Source: Vanrija pseudolonga (lineage: Eukaryota; Basidiomycota; Tremellomycetes; Trichosporonales; Trichosporonaceae). Taken from it: 64,000 bases of DNA. Positions 53,873 to 64,000 of this stretch are shown here, piece by piece (position 1 is the stretch's first letter; every line of letters starts with the position of its first letter). The stretch spans positions 1,612,001 through 1,676,000 of the forward strand of contig NC_085853.1 of the NCBI RefSeq assembly GCF_020906515.1, in the 5' to 3' direction. A model generated the notes under the pieces. It was not told the origin of the DNA. It did no database searches and saw only the letters and a list, made by a program, of their open reading frames with translations. A program made the translations under genes and the position numbers.

Positions 53873-54910
53873 ACACTACCAACAACACAACAGCACCACC
53901 ACACACTCGTTCCACGAAATATGTGCGCCCTTCGCTCCTCCCTACTCCCCACCACCCCTACCCACCCCCACTGTGGCCATTAATCTCCGATAGCAAGGGC
54001 GTTTCTGCTGCTTATACACGCATCAATTCCTGCCCTCAATAGCCCCGCCTGATCTCCGTGTGACGACACCCTTTCGTGCGATACGAGAAGTAGAATCCCC
54101 TCGTACATGTATAATATATATCCAGATGCACGATGTGTACTGTGTAGGGAAGGGGACTTGGTGCCACAAAGTGTCGCCTTTGCCAATGACCAGTGGCGAA
54201 CGCAGGGCTGGCTATACAAGATGTCTTGAGTTGACCCAACCCCGACTTGCAGCCACACAACAGCAGCCATGAACACTGCCACAACACCGCCACACTTTTC
54301 ATGCAACAAGGATGCAGTCGTAAACAACGTAGCTCCACACTCGTCACAGTCCTCGGGACCGACCCGAAAGGTGGTCACACGAGAGGGTGCGATAAGCGCA
54401 AAGAGTCGTCACGACGGCGCTAGCGGCGTCGATCCTGCAGCTGACGACATTCCGATGGATTGAGAATTCGAGCACCCAAATTAGCCGTAACGATGGGCAG
54501 CAGGCCTCGTTTGTATGTGGTGGCAACGCAACGCGACAACGACGAGCGCTCCACGACGACGATGGCTTGCGAGTATTATTATTATTGCCTTACGACCCGT
54601 GTCGTAAGCTGCCATTGTCGCGCCAAAGTGCCAATTGCCACATGGGCTCTGGTTCGGATGCCGCCGGGATTATACACCCGCCGTTATTTGGACCCCTGTC
54701 TTAAAGGCCAAGCCACTTTTACTCCCGCCATGCCAGCTCCCGCCCTGAGTGAGCAGTCGATGGCAATCGCATCGGCCACTGACGGCGCAGCGAAATCTCG
54801 AAAGTCGGAAAATCACTCGCTCGTTGGCTGCTGCTAGTTGTTGCTCGTCGTCGTCGTCCACCTCTCCGCCCTCTCCTCCGAACCAAAACAACACCACAAA
54901 AAGCAACAAA
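53873..54910. other. Intergenic region between RFX and TUF1
   Basis: One kilobase holds the RFX 3' end and the TUF1 promoter. It is less GC-rich than the coding parts, with a tatatat stretch at 54112-54120 and a TTA/ATT run near 54577. No credible exon or repeat family was seen. Confidence 0.5.
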
Positions 54911-56511
54911 ATGCTCAGGTCTAGGATCCAGTCTGGCCTCGTCGCTGCCGCCCGCGGCGCCGAGCTCCGCGGTGAGTGCGGCGCGGCTGTGGCCGGCGCG
55001 ATGGCTTGCTCGCGCGGCCGCGACGTCCCGAGGCATCTTGTTGTTCCAACTGACACGCACCCGCAGCCGCCCCCCGCGCCCTTGCTGGCGTGCACGCCGC
55101 GCGCGCGTTCGCGACCCGCCCGGCTGTTGCCCCCCGTGCTGCTATGCTCGTGCCTTCTGGTGAGTGTGATGCCGAGGCGAGGCGGAGGGGGAGCTCGAGC
55201 TAACGCCATGTCCAGTTGTCGGCGGTGTCCGTTCGTACGCTGCCGAGGCTGGTGGCCGCTTCTCGCGCACCAAGCCCCACTTCAAGTGAGTTGGGAAGAG
55301 CACAGGGGGTTGGGCTGCCCGCGCTGACGCGCTCGCTCGCTCGCAGCATCGGCACCATTGGCCACGTCGACCACGGCAAGACTACCCTCACCGCCGCCAT
55401 CACCAAGCACCTCGCCGAGCAGGGCGGTGGAAAGTTCATGGACTACTCGCAGATCGACAAGGCCCCCGAGGAGCGTGCCCGTGGTATCACCATCTCGACC
55501 GCCCACGTCGAGTACGAGACCAAGGCCCGCCACTACGCCCACATTGACTGCCCTGGCCACGCTGATTACATCAAGAACATGATTACCGGTGCTGCCCAGC
55601 TCGACGGTGCCATCATCGTCGTCTCGGCTACCGACGGCCAGATGCCCCAGACCCGTGAGCACCTGCTCCTCGCCCGCCAGGTCGGCATCAAGAAGCTCCT
55701 TGTCTTCATCAACAAGGTTGACCAGGTCGACGACCCCGAGATGCTCGAGCTCGTCGAGATGGAGATGCGCGAGCTCCTCTCCGAGTACGGCTTTGAGGGT
55801 GACGACACCCCCATCATCATGGGCACTGCCCTCGCTGCCCTTGAGGGCCGCGACCCCGAGCGTGGTGCCGCCAAGATCCAGGAGCTCATGGACGCCGCCG
55901 ACACCTGGCTCGACCTCCCCGAGCGTGACCTCGACAAGCCCTTCCTCATGTACGTCGAGGACGTCTTCTCCATCTCGGGCCGTGGTACCGTCGTGACCGG
56001 CAAGGTCGAGCGTGGCACCATCACCAAGGGTTCCGAGATTGAGATTGTCGGCATGGGCTCCAACCTCAAGACGACCCTCACTGGCATTGAGATGTTCCAC
56101 AAGGAGCTCGAGCGCGGTGAGGCCGGCGACAACATGGGTGCCCTTCTCCGTGGTCTCAAGCGTGACCAGGTCCACCGTGGTCAGGTTCTCGTCGCCCCCG
56201 GCTCGATCAAGGGTGTCAAGAAGTTCCAGGCCCAGATCTACGTCCTCACCAAGGAGGAGGGTGGCCGTTACACCCCCTTCATGGAGAACTACCGCCCCCA
56301 GCTCTTCATCCGCACCACCGACGTCACCGTCGGCCTCACCTGGCCCGAGGGTACCGAGGACGCGCACGAGAAGCTCGTCATGCCCGGTGACAATGTCATC
56401 ATGAACGGCACCCTCATCCACGACATTGCCCTCGAGGTCGGATCGCGCTTCACCCTCCGTGAGGGTGGCCGCACCATCGGTACTGGTATCGTCTCCGAGA
56501 TCCAGGACTAA
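54911..56511 (+). CDS. TUF1: Mitochondrial translation elongation factor Tu
   Basis: GTPase that delivers aminoacyl-tRNA to the mitochondrial ribosome. Exons 54911-54971, 55067-55159, 55216-55285 and 55347-56511 give 462 residues. The first ~60 residues form an Arg/Ala-rich presequence ([39 protein letters not shown]). The mature part opens with [20 protein letters not shown] (P-loop), then [16 protein letters not shown] (switch I), [16 protein letters not shown] (G3), [12 protein letters not shown] (G4), domain 2 with [16 protein letters not shown] and domain 3 with [20 protein letters not shown], ending [17 protein letters not shown]. All EF-Tu hallmarks are present. All three introns lie in or near the presequence, leaving the bacterial-like body in one exon. 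The codon use is highly biased, as expected for an abundant protein. Confidence 0.97.
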
Positions 56512-56728
56512 GCGTATATTTGGACGCTTCGGAAGGAGAAGAGAGAAGGAAGGATTGCGGGCCCAGCAGCTGGGCAGCAGATCGAGGTGTACACTTAGCA
56601 TGCATCACGCCACTCATATTACTTGATGCTGGCGGCGGCGTTATTGACGAGTTTTGCAAGGGGTGGGGGCCCTGGCACAGTGGCCCACTGCATGACACAG
56701 TTCTATAGATTATAACAAGACTGGCTTC

Positions 56729-57996
56729 TCACAGCTCGACAAGAGCCAAGCGCTTCGTCTCCCACTCGAGCGACTCGACATCGAGCCGCTCAAGCCAGCG
56801 GCGGACAAAGCTGGCCGCGATCTCCTTCTTGGCCTCGTCGGCGGGGCTGGAGGCCAGGCGCGCGCTAAAGGCAGCAGCGAGGGCGCGCGACTTGCCGCCC
56901 AGCGCGTCGAGGGTGGCAGCCACCTCGGCGCCGTCCTGCTCGGGGTACATGGCGCTCACGGCCGTGTCGAACGCCGCCACGACGCCCGCCGAGGCGTCCA
57001 GCAGCGCGGTGTACGCCTCCTCTGGCTCGTGGACCAGCAGGCCGAGGTGCCGCGGCAGCTGGGCGTGCATGATTTGGTGCAGTCCCAGCAGGGGTTTTGC
57101 CTGAGTCATGTCAGCGCGGAACCGAGCCCTTCGACTCACTGCTTCGGACCGCTTGCGCTCTGTTGGGTTGAGCTTGGCGTCGAGTCCCTTCTCGAGCATG
57201 CCCCACTCGTCGTCGTCGCCATCGTCACCGTCCTCAGCCTCGTCCTCGTCATCATCATCATCCTCGTCATCCTCCTCGTCCTCCTCGTGGTCCTCCAAGA
57301 ACTCCTTGTACTCGCTCCACGCGTCGCGCACAGTCTCCTTCTGCCCCTCCCAGTGCTGCGTGACGGCCGCCACCTCGGTCGGGGGCAGGGACGCGGCGAA
57401 CCGGTCGACCGCGTCCCATACGAGGCCCGTGTGCGCGAGGTACGGGTTGTCGTCCGTGACCTTGGACGACGACGCGGCAGGCACCGCCGGCTCGCTGCCC
57501 ACGCTCTCCTCGAGCACGGTGAGGAGCCGCTCGAGCTCGGATCCGAGGTGGAGCACGCCCGCGTTCCAGTCGTCGACGAGGAGCGAGCGCGCCTCCCCTC
57601 CCCCTCCGGCCGCCGCGATCACGCAGCTCACGAGCCGGCCCACCTGGTCGGTGAGCTTGTCGAGCTGCTGCGAGATGGCGCCCTCCGTGATCGGGGGCTT
57701 GAAGGCCAACGCTAGGGTCGTGGTCTCCTTCTTCACCGAGGCGAGGAGCGCCAGCAGGATGTCGTGGAGTCCAGCGGCGGGGACGGGGACCTTGGTACCG
57801 CTGTACTTGGTGTTCGTGACTACGTCCAGTGCGCGCAGCGACTTGGAGATGTCGGCGCGTGCGGCGGCGAGGCCTGCGAGGTCAGCTTGTCATCACCGTC
57901 GTCAGCCCCACTCTTGGCTGGCGGAACTGGGGTGTGGTTAGCTGTTGACTAGGTAGTTCTTCAGGCAGCCAACACACCCTTTGCTTTCGTGCTCAT
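56729..57996 (-). CDS. Cyclin-D-interacting protein GCIP-like (CCNDBP1 family)
   Basis: Helical protein related to human CCNDBP1/GCIP/DIP1; fungal function is unclear. Minus-strand exons 57996-57978, 57873-57140 and 57100-56729 give 374 residues. The start MSTKAKG and a 104-nt first intron are inferred from phase. The N-terminal domain reads ADISKSLRALDVVTNTKYSG, then PAAGLHDILLALLASVKKET and KPPITEGAISQQLDKLTDQV, matching the GCIP N-terminal pattern. A highly acidic stretch (EEDEEDDEDDDDDEDEAED, about residues 205-230) separates it from a C-terminal helical half with RKRSEAAKPLLGLHQIMHAQ. The 39-nt intron between those parts is in-frame and stop-free. It is convergent with TUF1. Confidence 0.78.
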
Positions 57997-58213
57997 TGCT
58001 GTATTTGTTGTGACGTGAACTAGAGCAAGATGTCAATGTTGTCGCTGTCGAGCAAAAAGCTGGAAATCAAAGTGGAGGTCTGATTGGGACAGTTGGTCCC
58101 GTTGACACATGCATATGTACAGTATATTACAACTCAGTGTGGGTTACAAATGACGTTTTGTGTTCGTCCTTCAATCCTTACTTGTATCTAACCTTGACGG
58201 TGGCCCTCTACAA

Positions 58214-58892
58214 CTACAGGACGCACCCTATGTGAGAGGCGAGGCGCTCGCGGCGCTCGTCCGTGGTGCCTTCGATGGGAAGGTCGTACGCGGCAAGGAT
58301 CTGGTTGAGCTGGGGCCCTGAGACATGTCGTTAGAACATGCTTCGTGATGTCGAACAGACCACCTACCCGTGAGGTCGCGCAGCTGGCGTAGAGTGCGGG
58401 GGAACGCGATCGGCGGGGGTCCGAGGGCCGGCAGCGGCGCCGGGGCGGGCTCCACGATCGGCCTGGTCGCGAGCGCGCTCAGAGGGTGGCTGAGCGCGGT
58501 CGCCTTCGAGTTCTGAATGCGGGTGATACCCCAGGCGCCGCTTTGCCTGTTAGAGAAGCCGGTCGCCGATCAACAAGGTCGTCACTCACTCAAGCTTCTG
58601 GGTCACCTGGATGGTGCGGATGTCAGTGCGCATGTCGTGAAGCTCCGTATTTATATCATCGAGTCGCTCAAATATGCGGTTGATGCCGGTTGCAATGGCC
58701 TGGGCCTCGGGCAGAGCGTTGCCGGGGAGTTGGACAACCCCGCCGACGACGAGCTGCACCGCTGGCTGGAGGACGGGCACGGTGTCGGCCAGGTCGGCGA
58801 CGGCAGTGGAGATGCTGGCGGAATGAGCTTGTGATGTGAAGGTGCACCTACCTCCTGAGCTTTTCCTCGACGGTAGCGACAGCGTGGGCCAT
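58214..58892 (-). CDS. Small coiled-coil protein with SAP-like C-terminus
   Basis: Four exons, the first ending at 58852, give 182 residues starting MAHAVATVEEKLRSISTAVA. Introns carry GT/AG ends with phases that keep one frame to a TAG at 58214. The N-terminal half is helical with a heptad segment, INRIFERLDDINTELHDMRT. A Pro/Ala linker follows (PAPAPLPALGPPP). The end, TLRQLRDLTGPQLNQILAAY then DLPIEGTTDERRERLASHIG, resembles a SAP motif (helix, xYxLPxxGTxxERxxRL, helix), a fold that often binds DNA or RNA. I cannot name the family. It is divergent from the BRCA2-like gene, but a repair role is only a guess. No single open frame covers the gene, so the model needs transcript support. Confidence 0.65.
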
Positions 58893-59198
58893 GCTGCCTA
58901 GCAATGCTTGACGGTTGTTATGATGAGGAGGAAGACAGTTGTCGATCCAGAGCCTTTAGGGACATGTGGGTGGCCAAGTTGGGTGAAACGCTTTACGTAA
59001 AAGCTGATTGTGTTTGGTTGACGCGCCTGCCTTCCCTTTCACGCGTCTGTCGTCAACTTGCTCTTTCGTAACTCATTTCTCCTTTGTCATTCCTCACGTG
59101 CACACCCTCTCTCTCTCTCGCATGCTGGATTAAGGCATCACACGAGGGAGTGTACAGCATCATGGCGTCTGCAGCAGCCGACTTGGGTGGGTGACAAG
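58893..59198. promoter_or_regulatory. Divergent promoter of the SAP-like gene and the BRCA2-like gene
   Basis: Three hundred bases lie between the starts. ACGCGT at 59041-59046 is an MCB-like site about 155 bases before the BRCA2-like start, in line with G1/S expression of repair genes but weak alone. A CT-rich leader at 59100-59125 follows. An ATG at 59162 opens a short upstream frame in another phase. Confidence 0.4.
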
Positions 59199-62122
59199 AT
59201 GCCAGGACGATCTAACCCGCCAGCAGCCCGACACGCGACGCCGCCAGAAACGAGGGAAGACAGTCCACTCACACCCCTCTCGCCGCTGTCACCCGCACCC
59301 CCAGAACCCACCTCGTCGCGCACAACCCCAGTCCCCGATGCGCTCGTCGACGCAGACATTGATGGCCTGCTCGCCGGCCTCGGGTCAGACGACTTCAACG
59401 ACTTTGATGGGCTGGACGACTTCGCCGTCGGGGTGCTCAGCCCCGCCGAGGCCAGAGCGTCGACCAAGCGCGCACGCTCGCGCTCGCCTTCGCGCTCCCC
59501 TGATCCTTACGGTAGGCAGTTGCATGAGGACTGCGCTCACCTGCCAGAAGACGACGACCCGTTCTTCGCGCCAGTGCCCGCCGACATCCCCGCTGTGGTC
59601 AGCTTCTCTAGTGCGGGCGGTCGTACGTGGGCCCAGCCCACGGCTGCGGCAATGTCCAAGGCCATGAAGATCATCCAGGAGGTCGAGCACGACGTCGCAG
59701 TTGATGAAGGCCTGCCGAAGCGCCGTCGCATCGAACCGCCAACCTCGTTCCCCATGCCATCGTCATTCCCACCGCCATCAACCCCCGCACCAGCGCGCTC
59801 AGGCTTTGCCAATGCCGGTGCTGCGCCTGCCTCCGCGTTAGGGCCGCGCCCCACGCAGACCAGTGGGTTCCAGCTCGGGTCTGGGTCGACAGCCCCACAG
59901 ATGGCGACGAGCCGTGCTCGCGCTCTGGCATTGTTCGGCGAGGAGGAAGCTACACCTACGGCTGGGCCGTCTACAGGCGGGTTCCAGTCGGGCTCTGGGC
60001 GGGCCGTAGCGGCACCGTCATCTCAGAGCATGGCTCGTGCACTTGCCATCTTCAACGACTTGGAAGAGACTGGGCCGTCGTCGACACCCATCCGGCGACC
60101 ATCCTCTCCACAGCCCTTCAGCACGCAGAGGCCACAAAGCGACTTCTCAACGCCAGTCAGACAGACTGGCTCGCGAGTTCCTCTGAGCAGCAAGACCAAC
60201 CTTCCCAATGGGTTCAGGACGCCAGCGAGCACAAAACTGCCCAAACGGATTGAGATTGGAACCCCTGGCGTAACACCACGGCGCATCGGTCTCGGAGGAA
60301 CGCCAGGTGGCAAGCCAGTACGCAAGGGATTCGTGACACCTTTCCGAGTTCCGGGCGCGGCGACGGCTACTCAGGCAAAGACATCCCTCTCGGCCCTCCG
60401 CACCCCGTTGAAGCCTCCACCGGAGCCCAAGAAGATCTACGAATCGGTGTTCAATTTGGAGCGTAAGTGGAGAAGGTTTGGGCTTATCGCCAGTGCTAAT
60501 GGACAGCTCCCGGGAACCGCAAAACATGGCGAGAGCTGTACCTCTACCCGGGGTTCTATTCTCCTGGAGAGCTCGTAATGCACGGCTTGTGGGTGCTCAG
60601 AACCTCGAATTGCACTAACCCGCCAGGCCAGACGAAATCTGGACGCTCGGCATAAACAACGCCATCTACTACCAGTTCATCGCCCAGGACGCCTCTGTGC
60701 TCGGCAATGTTCAGGCGTTTGAGCGACTCAAGTACGAAAAGTGCGAGTTTGTGACGCAGAAATGGGTCAACAACCACTGGCGCTTGATCCTCTGGAAGGT
60801 GGCAGGCCAGATCATGGCCAAACCAGCGCTGTATGAAGAGAAGTGGAACTGGTACGAGGTGCTGTGCCAGCTCAAGTATCGGTGAGTGGAAGCCGCTGCT
60901 GGGTGACAACTCACACCACAGGTATGAGCGCGAGTTCGGAGCGGCACAGAGGTCGATTGTGCGACGAATCCAAGAGCACGACTCGTCTCCAAGTCTTCCT
61001 ATGATCCTCTGCGTTTCGGGAATTCACCACCCTCCCCCGGCCGCCAATGATGACGGCGAGCCGGTGAAACAGCGCCCATATCTGGTGCTCACCGATGGAT
61101 GGTACGAGATCCGAGCCGCTACGGACGATTGCCTGGCACGGGCAATCCTCAAGGGCAAGATCAAGATCGGCCGCAAGCTCGGCATCTCTGGAGCTAGGCT
61201 TGATTCATCGAGCGACGGCTCAGATGTTCTCGAGGCGTTTGAGAAGTCGAACCTCACCCTGACTGGAAATTCGACACACCTAGCAGCTTGGGATGCCCGG
61301 CTTGGGCTTCAGCCACAACCATTCGTGGCAGGGCTGTCAAGCCTGTCTGTCGACGGAGGCGTTATCGTTCTCATGGACGTGGTGCTCGATCGTGTCTACC
61401 CGCTGGCCTTCATGAACGCAGACAAGGGTTCGCGTGAAGCGCCATGGAGCGAGGACGAGGAGGCTATGCGTGCAGACCAGTGGAAGGTGAGTTCTAAATG
61501 TGCCAGGGACGTCCTAACATGCCTAGGAAAAGTACGAGAGCGAACGCACACGCCTGATGGACGAGATGCGGAAGTCGCTGGAACAGCTGGAAGAGCTTGC
61601 TCGGCACCTCGCCTCGCATGCCGAAGACGTGAACACGCGCGTGTCCGACGAACCGCCCGACAGCCTCGACGACGACTTTGACGAGCTCATGGAGGCAAGA
61701 GACGTCATGGGACGCATCAGAAAGCTCTCCGGCTCGCACATTGTCCACCTCGCGCGCCATGCCCAGAAGAGGATGGAGCAGGCGATGATGGAGGAGCAGG
61801 CAGAGTTGGAGGCCAAGCTCAAGGAGTCTTGTCCGCCACGCGACATTCGCGACTTTCGCATGGTGCGGTTCTCGGACGCGCGTGAGGGGAGGAAGGAGAA
61901 GGCACGGACGGGCATGCTCAATGTGTGGGATGCCCGTGGCCTCGACTTGGTCGAAGGCAAGCGATTCCTTGTAGGTGTCTGCTCTGCTGAGTGTACCTGC
62001 TCACACTTCAGGTATCGAATCTCATCCCAGGCCGTAGCGGTGACTGGTCGGCTCCGAGGCGCGACTCGATTAGAGAAGTGTACCTTCACACACGACGCGA
62101 CACGAGGTGGAAGGCGGTCTGA
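59199..62122 (+). CDS. BRH2: BRCA2/Brh2-like recombination mediator
   Basis: Loads Rad51 onto RPA-coated ssDNA during homologous recombination, normally with Dss1. Exons 59199-60462, 60507-60588, 60627-60881, 60922-61486, 61527-61970 and 62012-62122 give 906 residues. Three BRC-like repeats are seen: SFSSAGGRTWAQPT..KAMKI (about residue 130), GFQLGSGS...ARALALFGEE (about 222) and GFQSGSGRAV...ARALAIFNDL (about 260). The first keeps the FxxA Rad51-binding box; the others have FQxG. The DNA-binding domain starts with the helical part (NRKTWRELYLYPGFYSPGEL), then WVNNHWRLILWKVAGQIMAK, VLCQLKYRYEREFGAAQRSI and LTDGWYEIRAATD (OB1), with SSLSVDGGVIVLMDVVLDRV at the next strand set. It ends RFLVSNLIPGRSGDW and REVYLHTRRDTRW as in OB folds. 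The start after ATGs at 59058 and 59162 is a choice. Confidence 0.92.
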
Positions 62123-62271
62123 TGTGTTTTATAGCATTGCATTATTGCGACAATACAACTGTGTGTAGACTAGTATGCATGAATGTGACGAGGCGGGGCG
62201 AGCGGCGCCACATTGGTATTAACACAACACAGGTACAAAAGGACATTATAGGAGACAGGGCGAGTGCGATG

Positions 62272-64000
62272 CTACTCTGAGGGCCAGTTGTAGTCGACAT
62301 TGTAGTCGACGCCCGGTCCGAAGGCCAGACGCGCCCGCAGCCCGCGGTTCTCAACCTTGAGCCTGTCGACCCAGTCGACAAGCTGGACGATGGACGAGTT
62401 GGCGCGGTCGACGGCCTCGGCAGGAGTCTGGAGGGGCACGGTGGGTGCAGGCTCCCTACGACTCGCCTCGACGTCCTCAAGCCAGTCACGCACGGCCTGC
62501 TCACCCCCCTCGGCCTGCCCGCTCCCAGCCTTGACAGCCGCAAGCTCAGCTTCCAGCGCGTGCGCCTTGCGCCGCAGCCGCAGCTCGCGCAGCAGCGTGC
62601 GGAGGTGCAGGTCCCGCTCGGTCTCCCACGCGGCGTAGCTCTTGTCCAGGGCGCGCTTCATCGCGCCGCGCTCCTCGACAAACCACGCCACCTGGGCCGC
62701 GTGCCCCGCCTCAGCGGTAGCGAGGGTACGGTACGCCGCGATTGTTGGCGGCGCCGCGTCGCCGAGCTCGAGGCGCGCGCGGAGGCGCATGCGCAGGACG
62801 GCTTCGTCTGCGTCCGGCGCCACGAGATCGACGAGCGACACCGGCCGCTCGGGCGGCGCGAGGAGCGCGTCCAGCCGCGCGTTCAGCTGCGCGAGCGTGC
62901 CGCTGTCGTCGTCGCACGCGGCGAGTACCTGCGCCCGCGTGTCGTCCGGCTCCGCACGCAAAGCCTGCACCCAGCTCACGTGGTCGGACGGGAGCGTCGC
63001 GTGCTCGTCGGCAGCGTACGGCACGGGCTTGCGCTTGCTCCGCCTGCGCTGGGGGCGGAGGCCGCCAAGCGCGAGCATGTCGTCGTTGTCCACGACGGGG
63101 AGGGGCGGCGCGTCGTCTGCGCGCGTGGCAAGACGCTTCAGCACGGACGGGCGGGACTGCGCCGCCTTGCCCCGCTGCTGGGTGGGCACGACCTCGCGGT
63201 ACGTCGCGCGTGTGGAGCTCGGGGACGGCGCGCGCGTGCCCGTCGGCGACGACGCGTGCAGCGACGACGCGCGGCGCGGCACCTCGGCCGGCGTGAGTGG
63301 CCTGCCAGCGGCGGGGCTGGTGGGCGACCGCGATGGAGGCGTAGTGGGTAGCGGCGGGAGCGGGGTGAACACGAGCGGCGGGAGCACGAGCGGCGGGAGC
63401 ATGGGATGCTCAACGGCGTCCTCGTACGCGCTCTCTGCGTCGCTCGCCGGCTCGGGCTCGCGCTCGCGCCGCACGACGAGGATGCCCGCCGCCGTCTCTG
63501 TCGCCACTGGCACCTCACGGCGAGGAGGAGCGGCAGGCGCGATGAGGATCCCGTTGTCCGTCTCGGTCGGCACGTCCCTGCGCGTGTTCGGCGCAATGAG
63601 GAGCCCGTTGGCCGTCTCGGTCGGCACACTGTCGTCGTCTGGCGCGTGGCCAAACGACCACTCGGAGACGATGTCTTCGTCTGCGTCGTCGCCGTCGCTG
63701 TCGGCGTCGCCACTCTCGCTGAGTGAATCCTCGTCCTCGTCCTCGTCGGCGACGACGAGCGGCTCACGCTCGCCCTCCCGCTCGTCGTCCTCGAGAATCG
63801 TGTCCACCAGCCGCGTGGGCGCGAAGAGCGGCGGCGAGTGCGGGTGCGAGTGCGACTCGGCGGTGGTTGTGGAGCGCCCCGTGTCCCAGGACACGGCATA
63901 CACGCCCATTATGGATGACGAGCGGGCGTCGCCCGGGCTCGGTGTGCGCGGCGGCGTTGGCGGCGGCGAGAGCGTTATCACGCCTGGCTTGTGGCGTGGG
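62272..64000 (-). CDS. Large acidic protein of unknown function, truncated by the window edge
   Basis: The frame is open from a TAG at 62272 to the right edge, so the start may lie outside. The first in-window ATG in frame is at 63909 (MGVYAVSW). About 575 residues are visible. The N-terminal part has TPPRTPSPGD and a long acidic stretch (EDEDEDSLSESGDADSDGDD). Three short repeats follow, PTETANGLLIAP, PTETDNGILIAP and ATETAAGILVV. A Pro-rich region (LPPLVLPPLVFTPLPPLPTT) comes next. The C-terminal ~250 residues are helical and probably coiled-coil (RATLARELRLRRKAHALEAEL-like), ending near GPGVDYNVDYNWPSE. No family recognised. It converges on the BRCA2-like gene with 149 bases between stops. 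Confidence 0.72.
   Translation of the reverse strand, partial: PRHKPGVITLSPPPTPPRTPSPGDARSSSIMGVYAVSWDTGRSTTTAESHSHPHSPPLFAPTRLVDTILEDDEREGEREPLVVADEDEDEDSLSESGDADSDGDDADEDIVSEWSFGHAPDDDSVPTETANGLLIAPNTRRDVPTETDNGILIAPAAPPRREVPVATETAAGILVVRREREPEPASDAESAYEDAVEHPMLPPLVLPPLVFTPLPPLPTTPPSRSPTSPAAGRPLTPAEVPRRASSLHASSPTGTRAPSPSSTRATYREVVPTQQRGKAAQSRPSVLKRLATRADDAPPLPVVDNDDMLALGGLRPQRRRSKRKPVPYAADEHATLPSDHVSWVQALRAEPDDTRAQVLAACDDDSGTLAQLNARLDALLAPPERPVSLVDLVAPDADEAVLRMRLRARLELGDAAPPTIAAYRTLATAEAGHAAQVAWFVEERGAMKRALDKSYAAWETERDLHLRTLLRELRLRRKAHALEAELAAVKAGSGQAEGGEQAVRDWLEDVEASRREPAPTVPLQTPAEAVDRANSSIVQLVDWVDRLKVENRGLRARLAFGPGVDYNVDYNWPSE

Noticed and set aside
55282-56601. A 439-codon open frame antisense to TUF1
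   Set aside because: It mirrors the biased codon use of EF-Tu; the product is Leu/Val/Asp/Gly-rich with no domain, a well-known artefact of GC-rich coding DNA.
57108-57941. A Ser-rich 277-codon frame opposite the GCIP-like gene
   Set aside because: The long Ser runs are the complement of the acidic Asp/Glu codons on the minus strand.
59058-59198. An N-terminal extension of the BRCA2-like protein from the ATG at 59058
   Set aside because: It reads through CT-rich leader sequence and resembles no BRCA2 region; the ATG at 59199 precedes the expected disordered start.
1-64000. tRNA genes
   Set aside because: I looked for GGTTCGA/GGTTCAA-type B boxes on both strands and found none in a cloverleaf context; a covariance-model scan would be decisive.

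Overview
The window looks like nuclear DNA of a basidiomycete yeast, most likely a tremellomycete and possibly a member of Trichosporonales (Trichosporon/Cutaneotrichosporon/Apiotrichum type). The evidence is GC-rich sequence, genes split by many very short introns (mostly 34-120 nt) with CTRAC-type branch sites close to the acceptor, and protein families typical of this group. The genus is an inference. I saw no tRNA, rRNA, CRISPR array or recognisable transposon.

Layout. 1-4.5 kb: a Ser-rich protein of unknown function and the fork-protection subunit Csm3/Swi3/Tipin. 4.9-11.7 kb: an SDR oxidoreductase, then a metal-uptake block in which a ferric/cupric reductase (FRE) and a Ctr copper transporter diverge from one promoter, followed by an MFS transporter. 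11.7-21.6 kb: two zinc-cluster regulators, an ERT1/RDS2/AcuK-type Zn2Cys6-PAS factor behind a 3.4 kb non-coding stretch, and a second Zn2Cys6 factor. 21.8-27 kb: ATG5 and a large unknown helical protein. 27.2-30.1 kb: divergent L-rhamnose dehydrogenase (LRA1) and L-rhamnonate dehydratase (LRA3), two steps of the non-phosphorylative rhamnose pathway. 30.3-33.1 kb: two F-box paralogues in tandem. 33.2-36.8 kb: DUS2 and the NatC subunit NAA35/MAK10, converging. 37.1-45.5 kb: a LEA2-domain membrane protein, ADE13, malate dehydrogenase and thioredoxin. 50.5-53.9 kb: an RFX-type factor behind 5 kb of non-coding DNA. 54.9-58.9 kb: mitochondrial EF-Tu (TUF1), a GCIP-like protein and a small SAP-like protein. 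59.2-62.1 kb: a BRCA2/Brh2 homologue. At the right edge a large low-complexity protein runs out of the window.

The most notable points concern gene architecture. The thioredoxin gene carries a 2.2 kb intron with a perfect 15-nt inverted repeat near its two ends. The malate dehydrogenase start codon appears to be assembled by splicing, and the same gene needs a 3-nt microexon. A GC-AG intron interrupts a zinc cluster. Eight introns are multiples of three with no stop codon. Three unrelated genes share an identical 16-nt motif at intron 3' ends. The reductase reading frame is broken by a CG dinucleotide.

Exon coordinates were worked out by hand from splice motifs, family conservation and phase arithmetic. 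Where I give a protein length, the exon sum is divisible by three unless stated.
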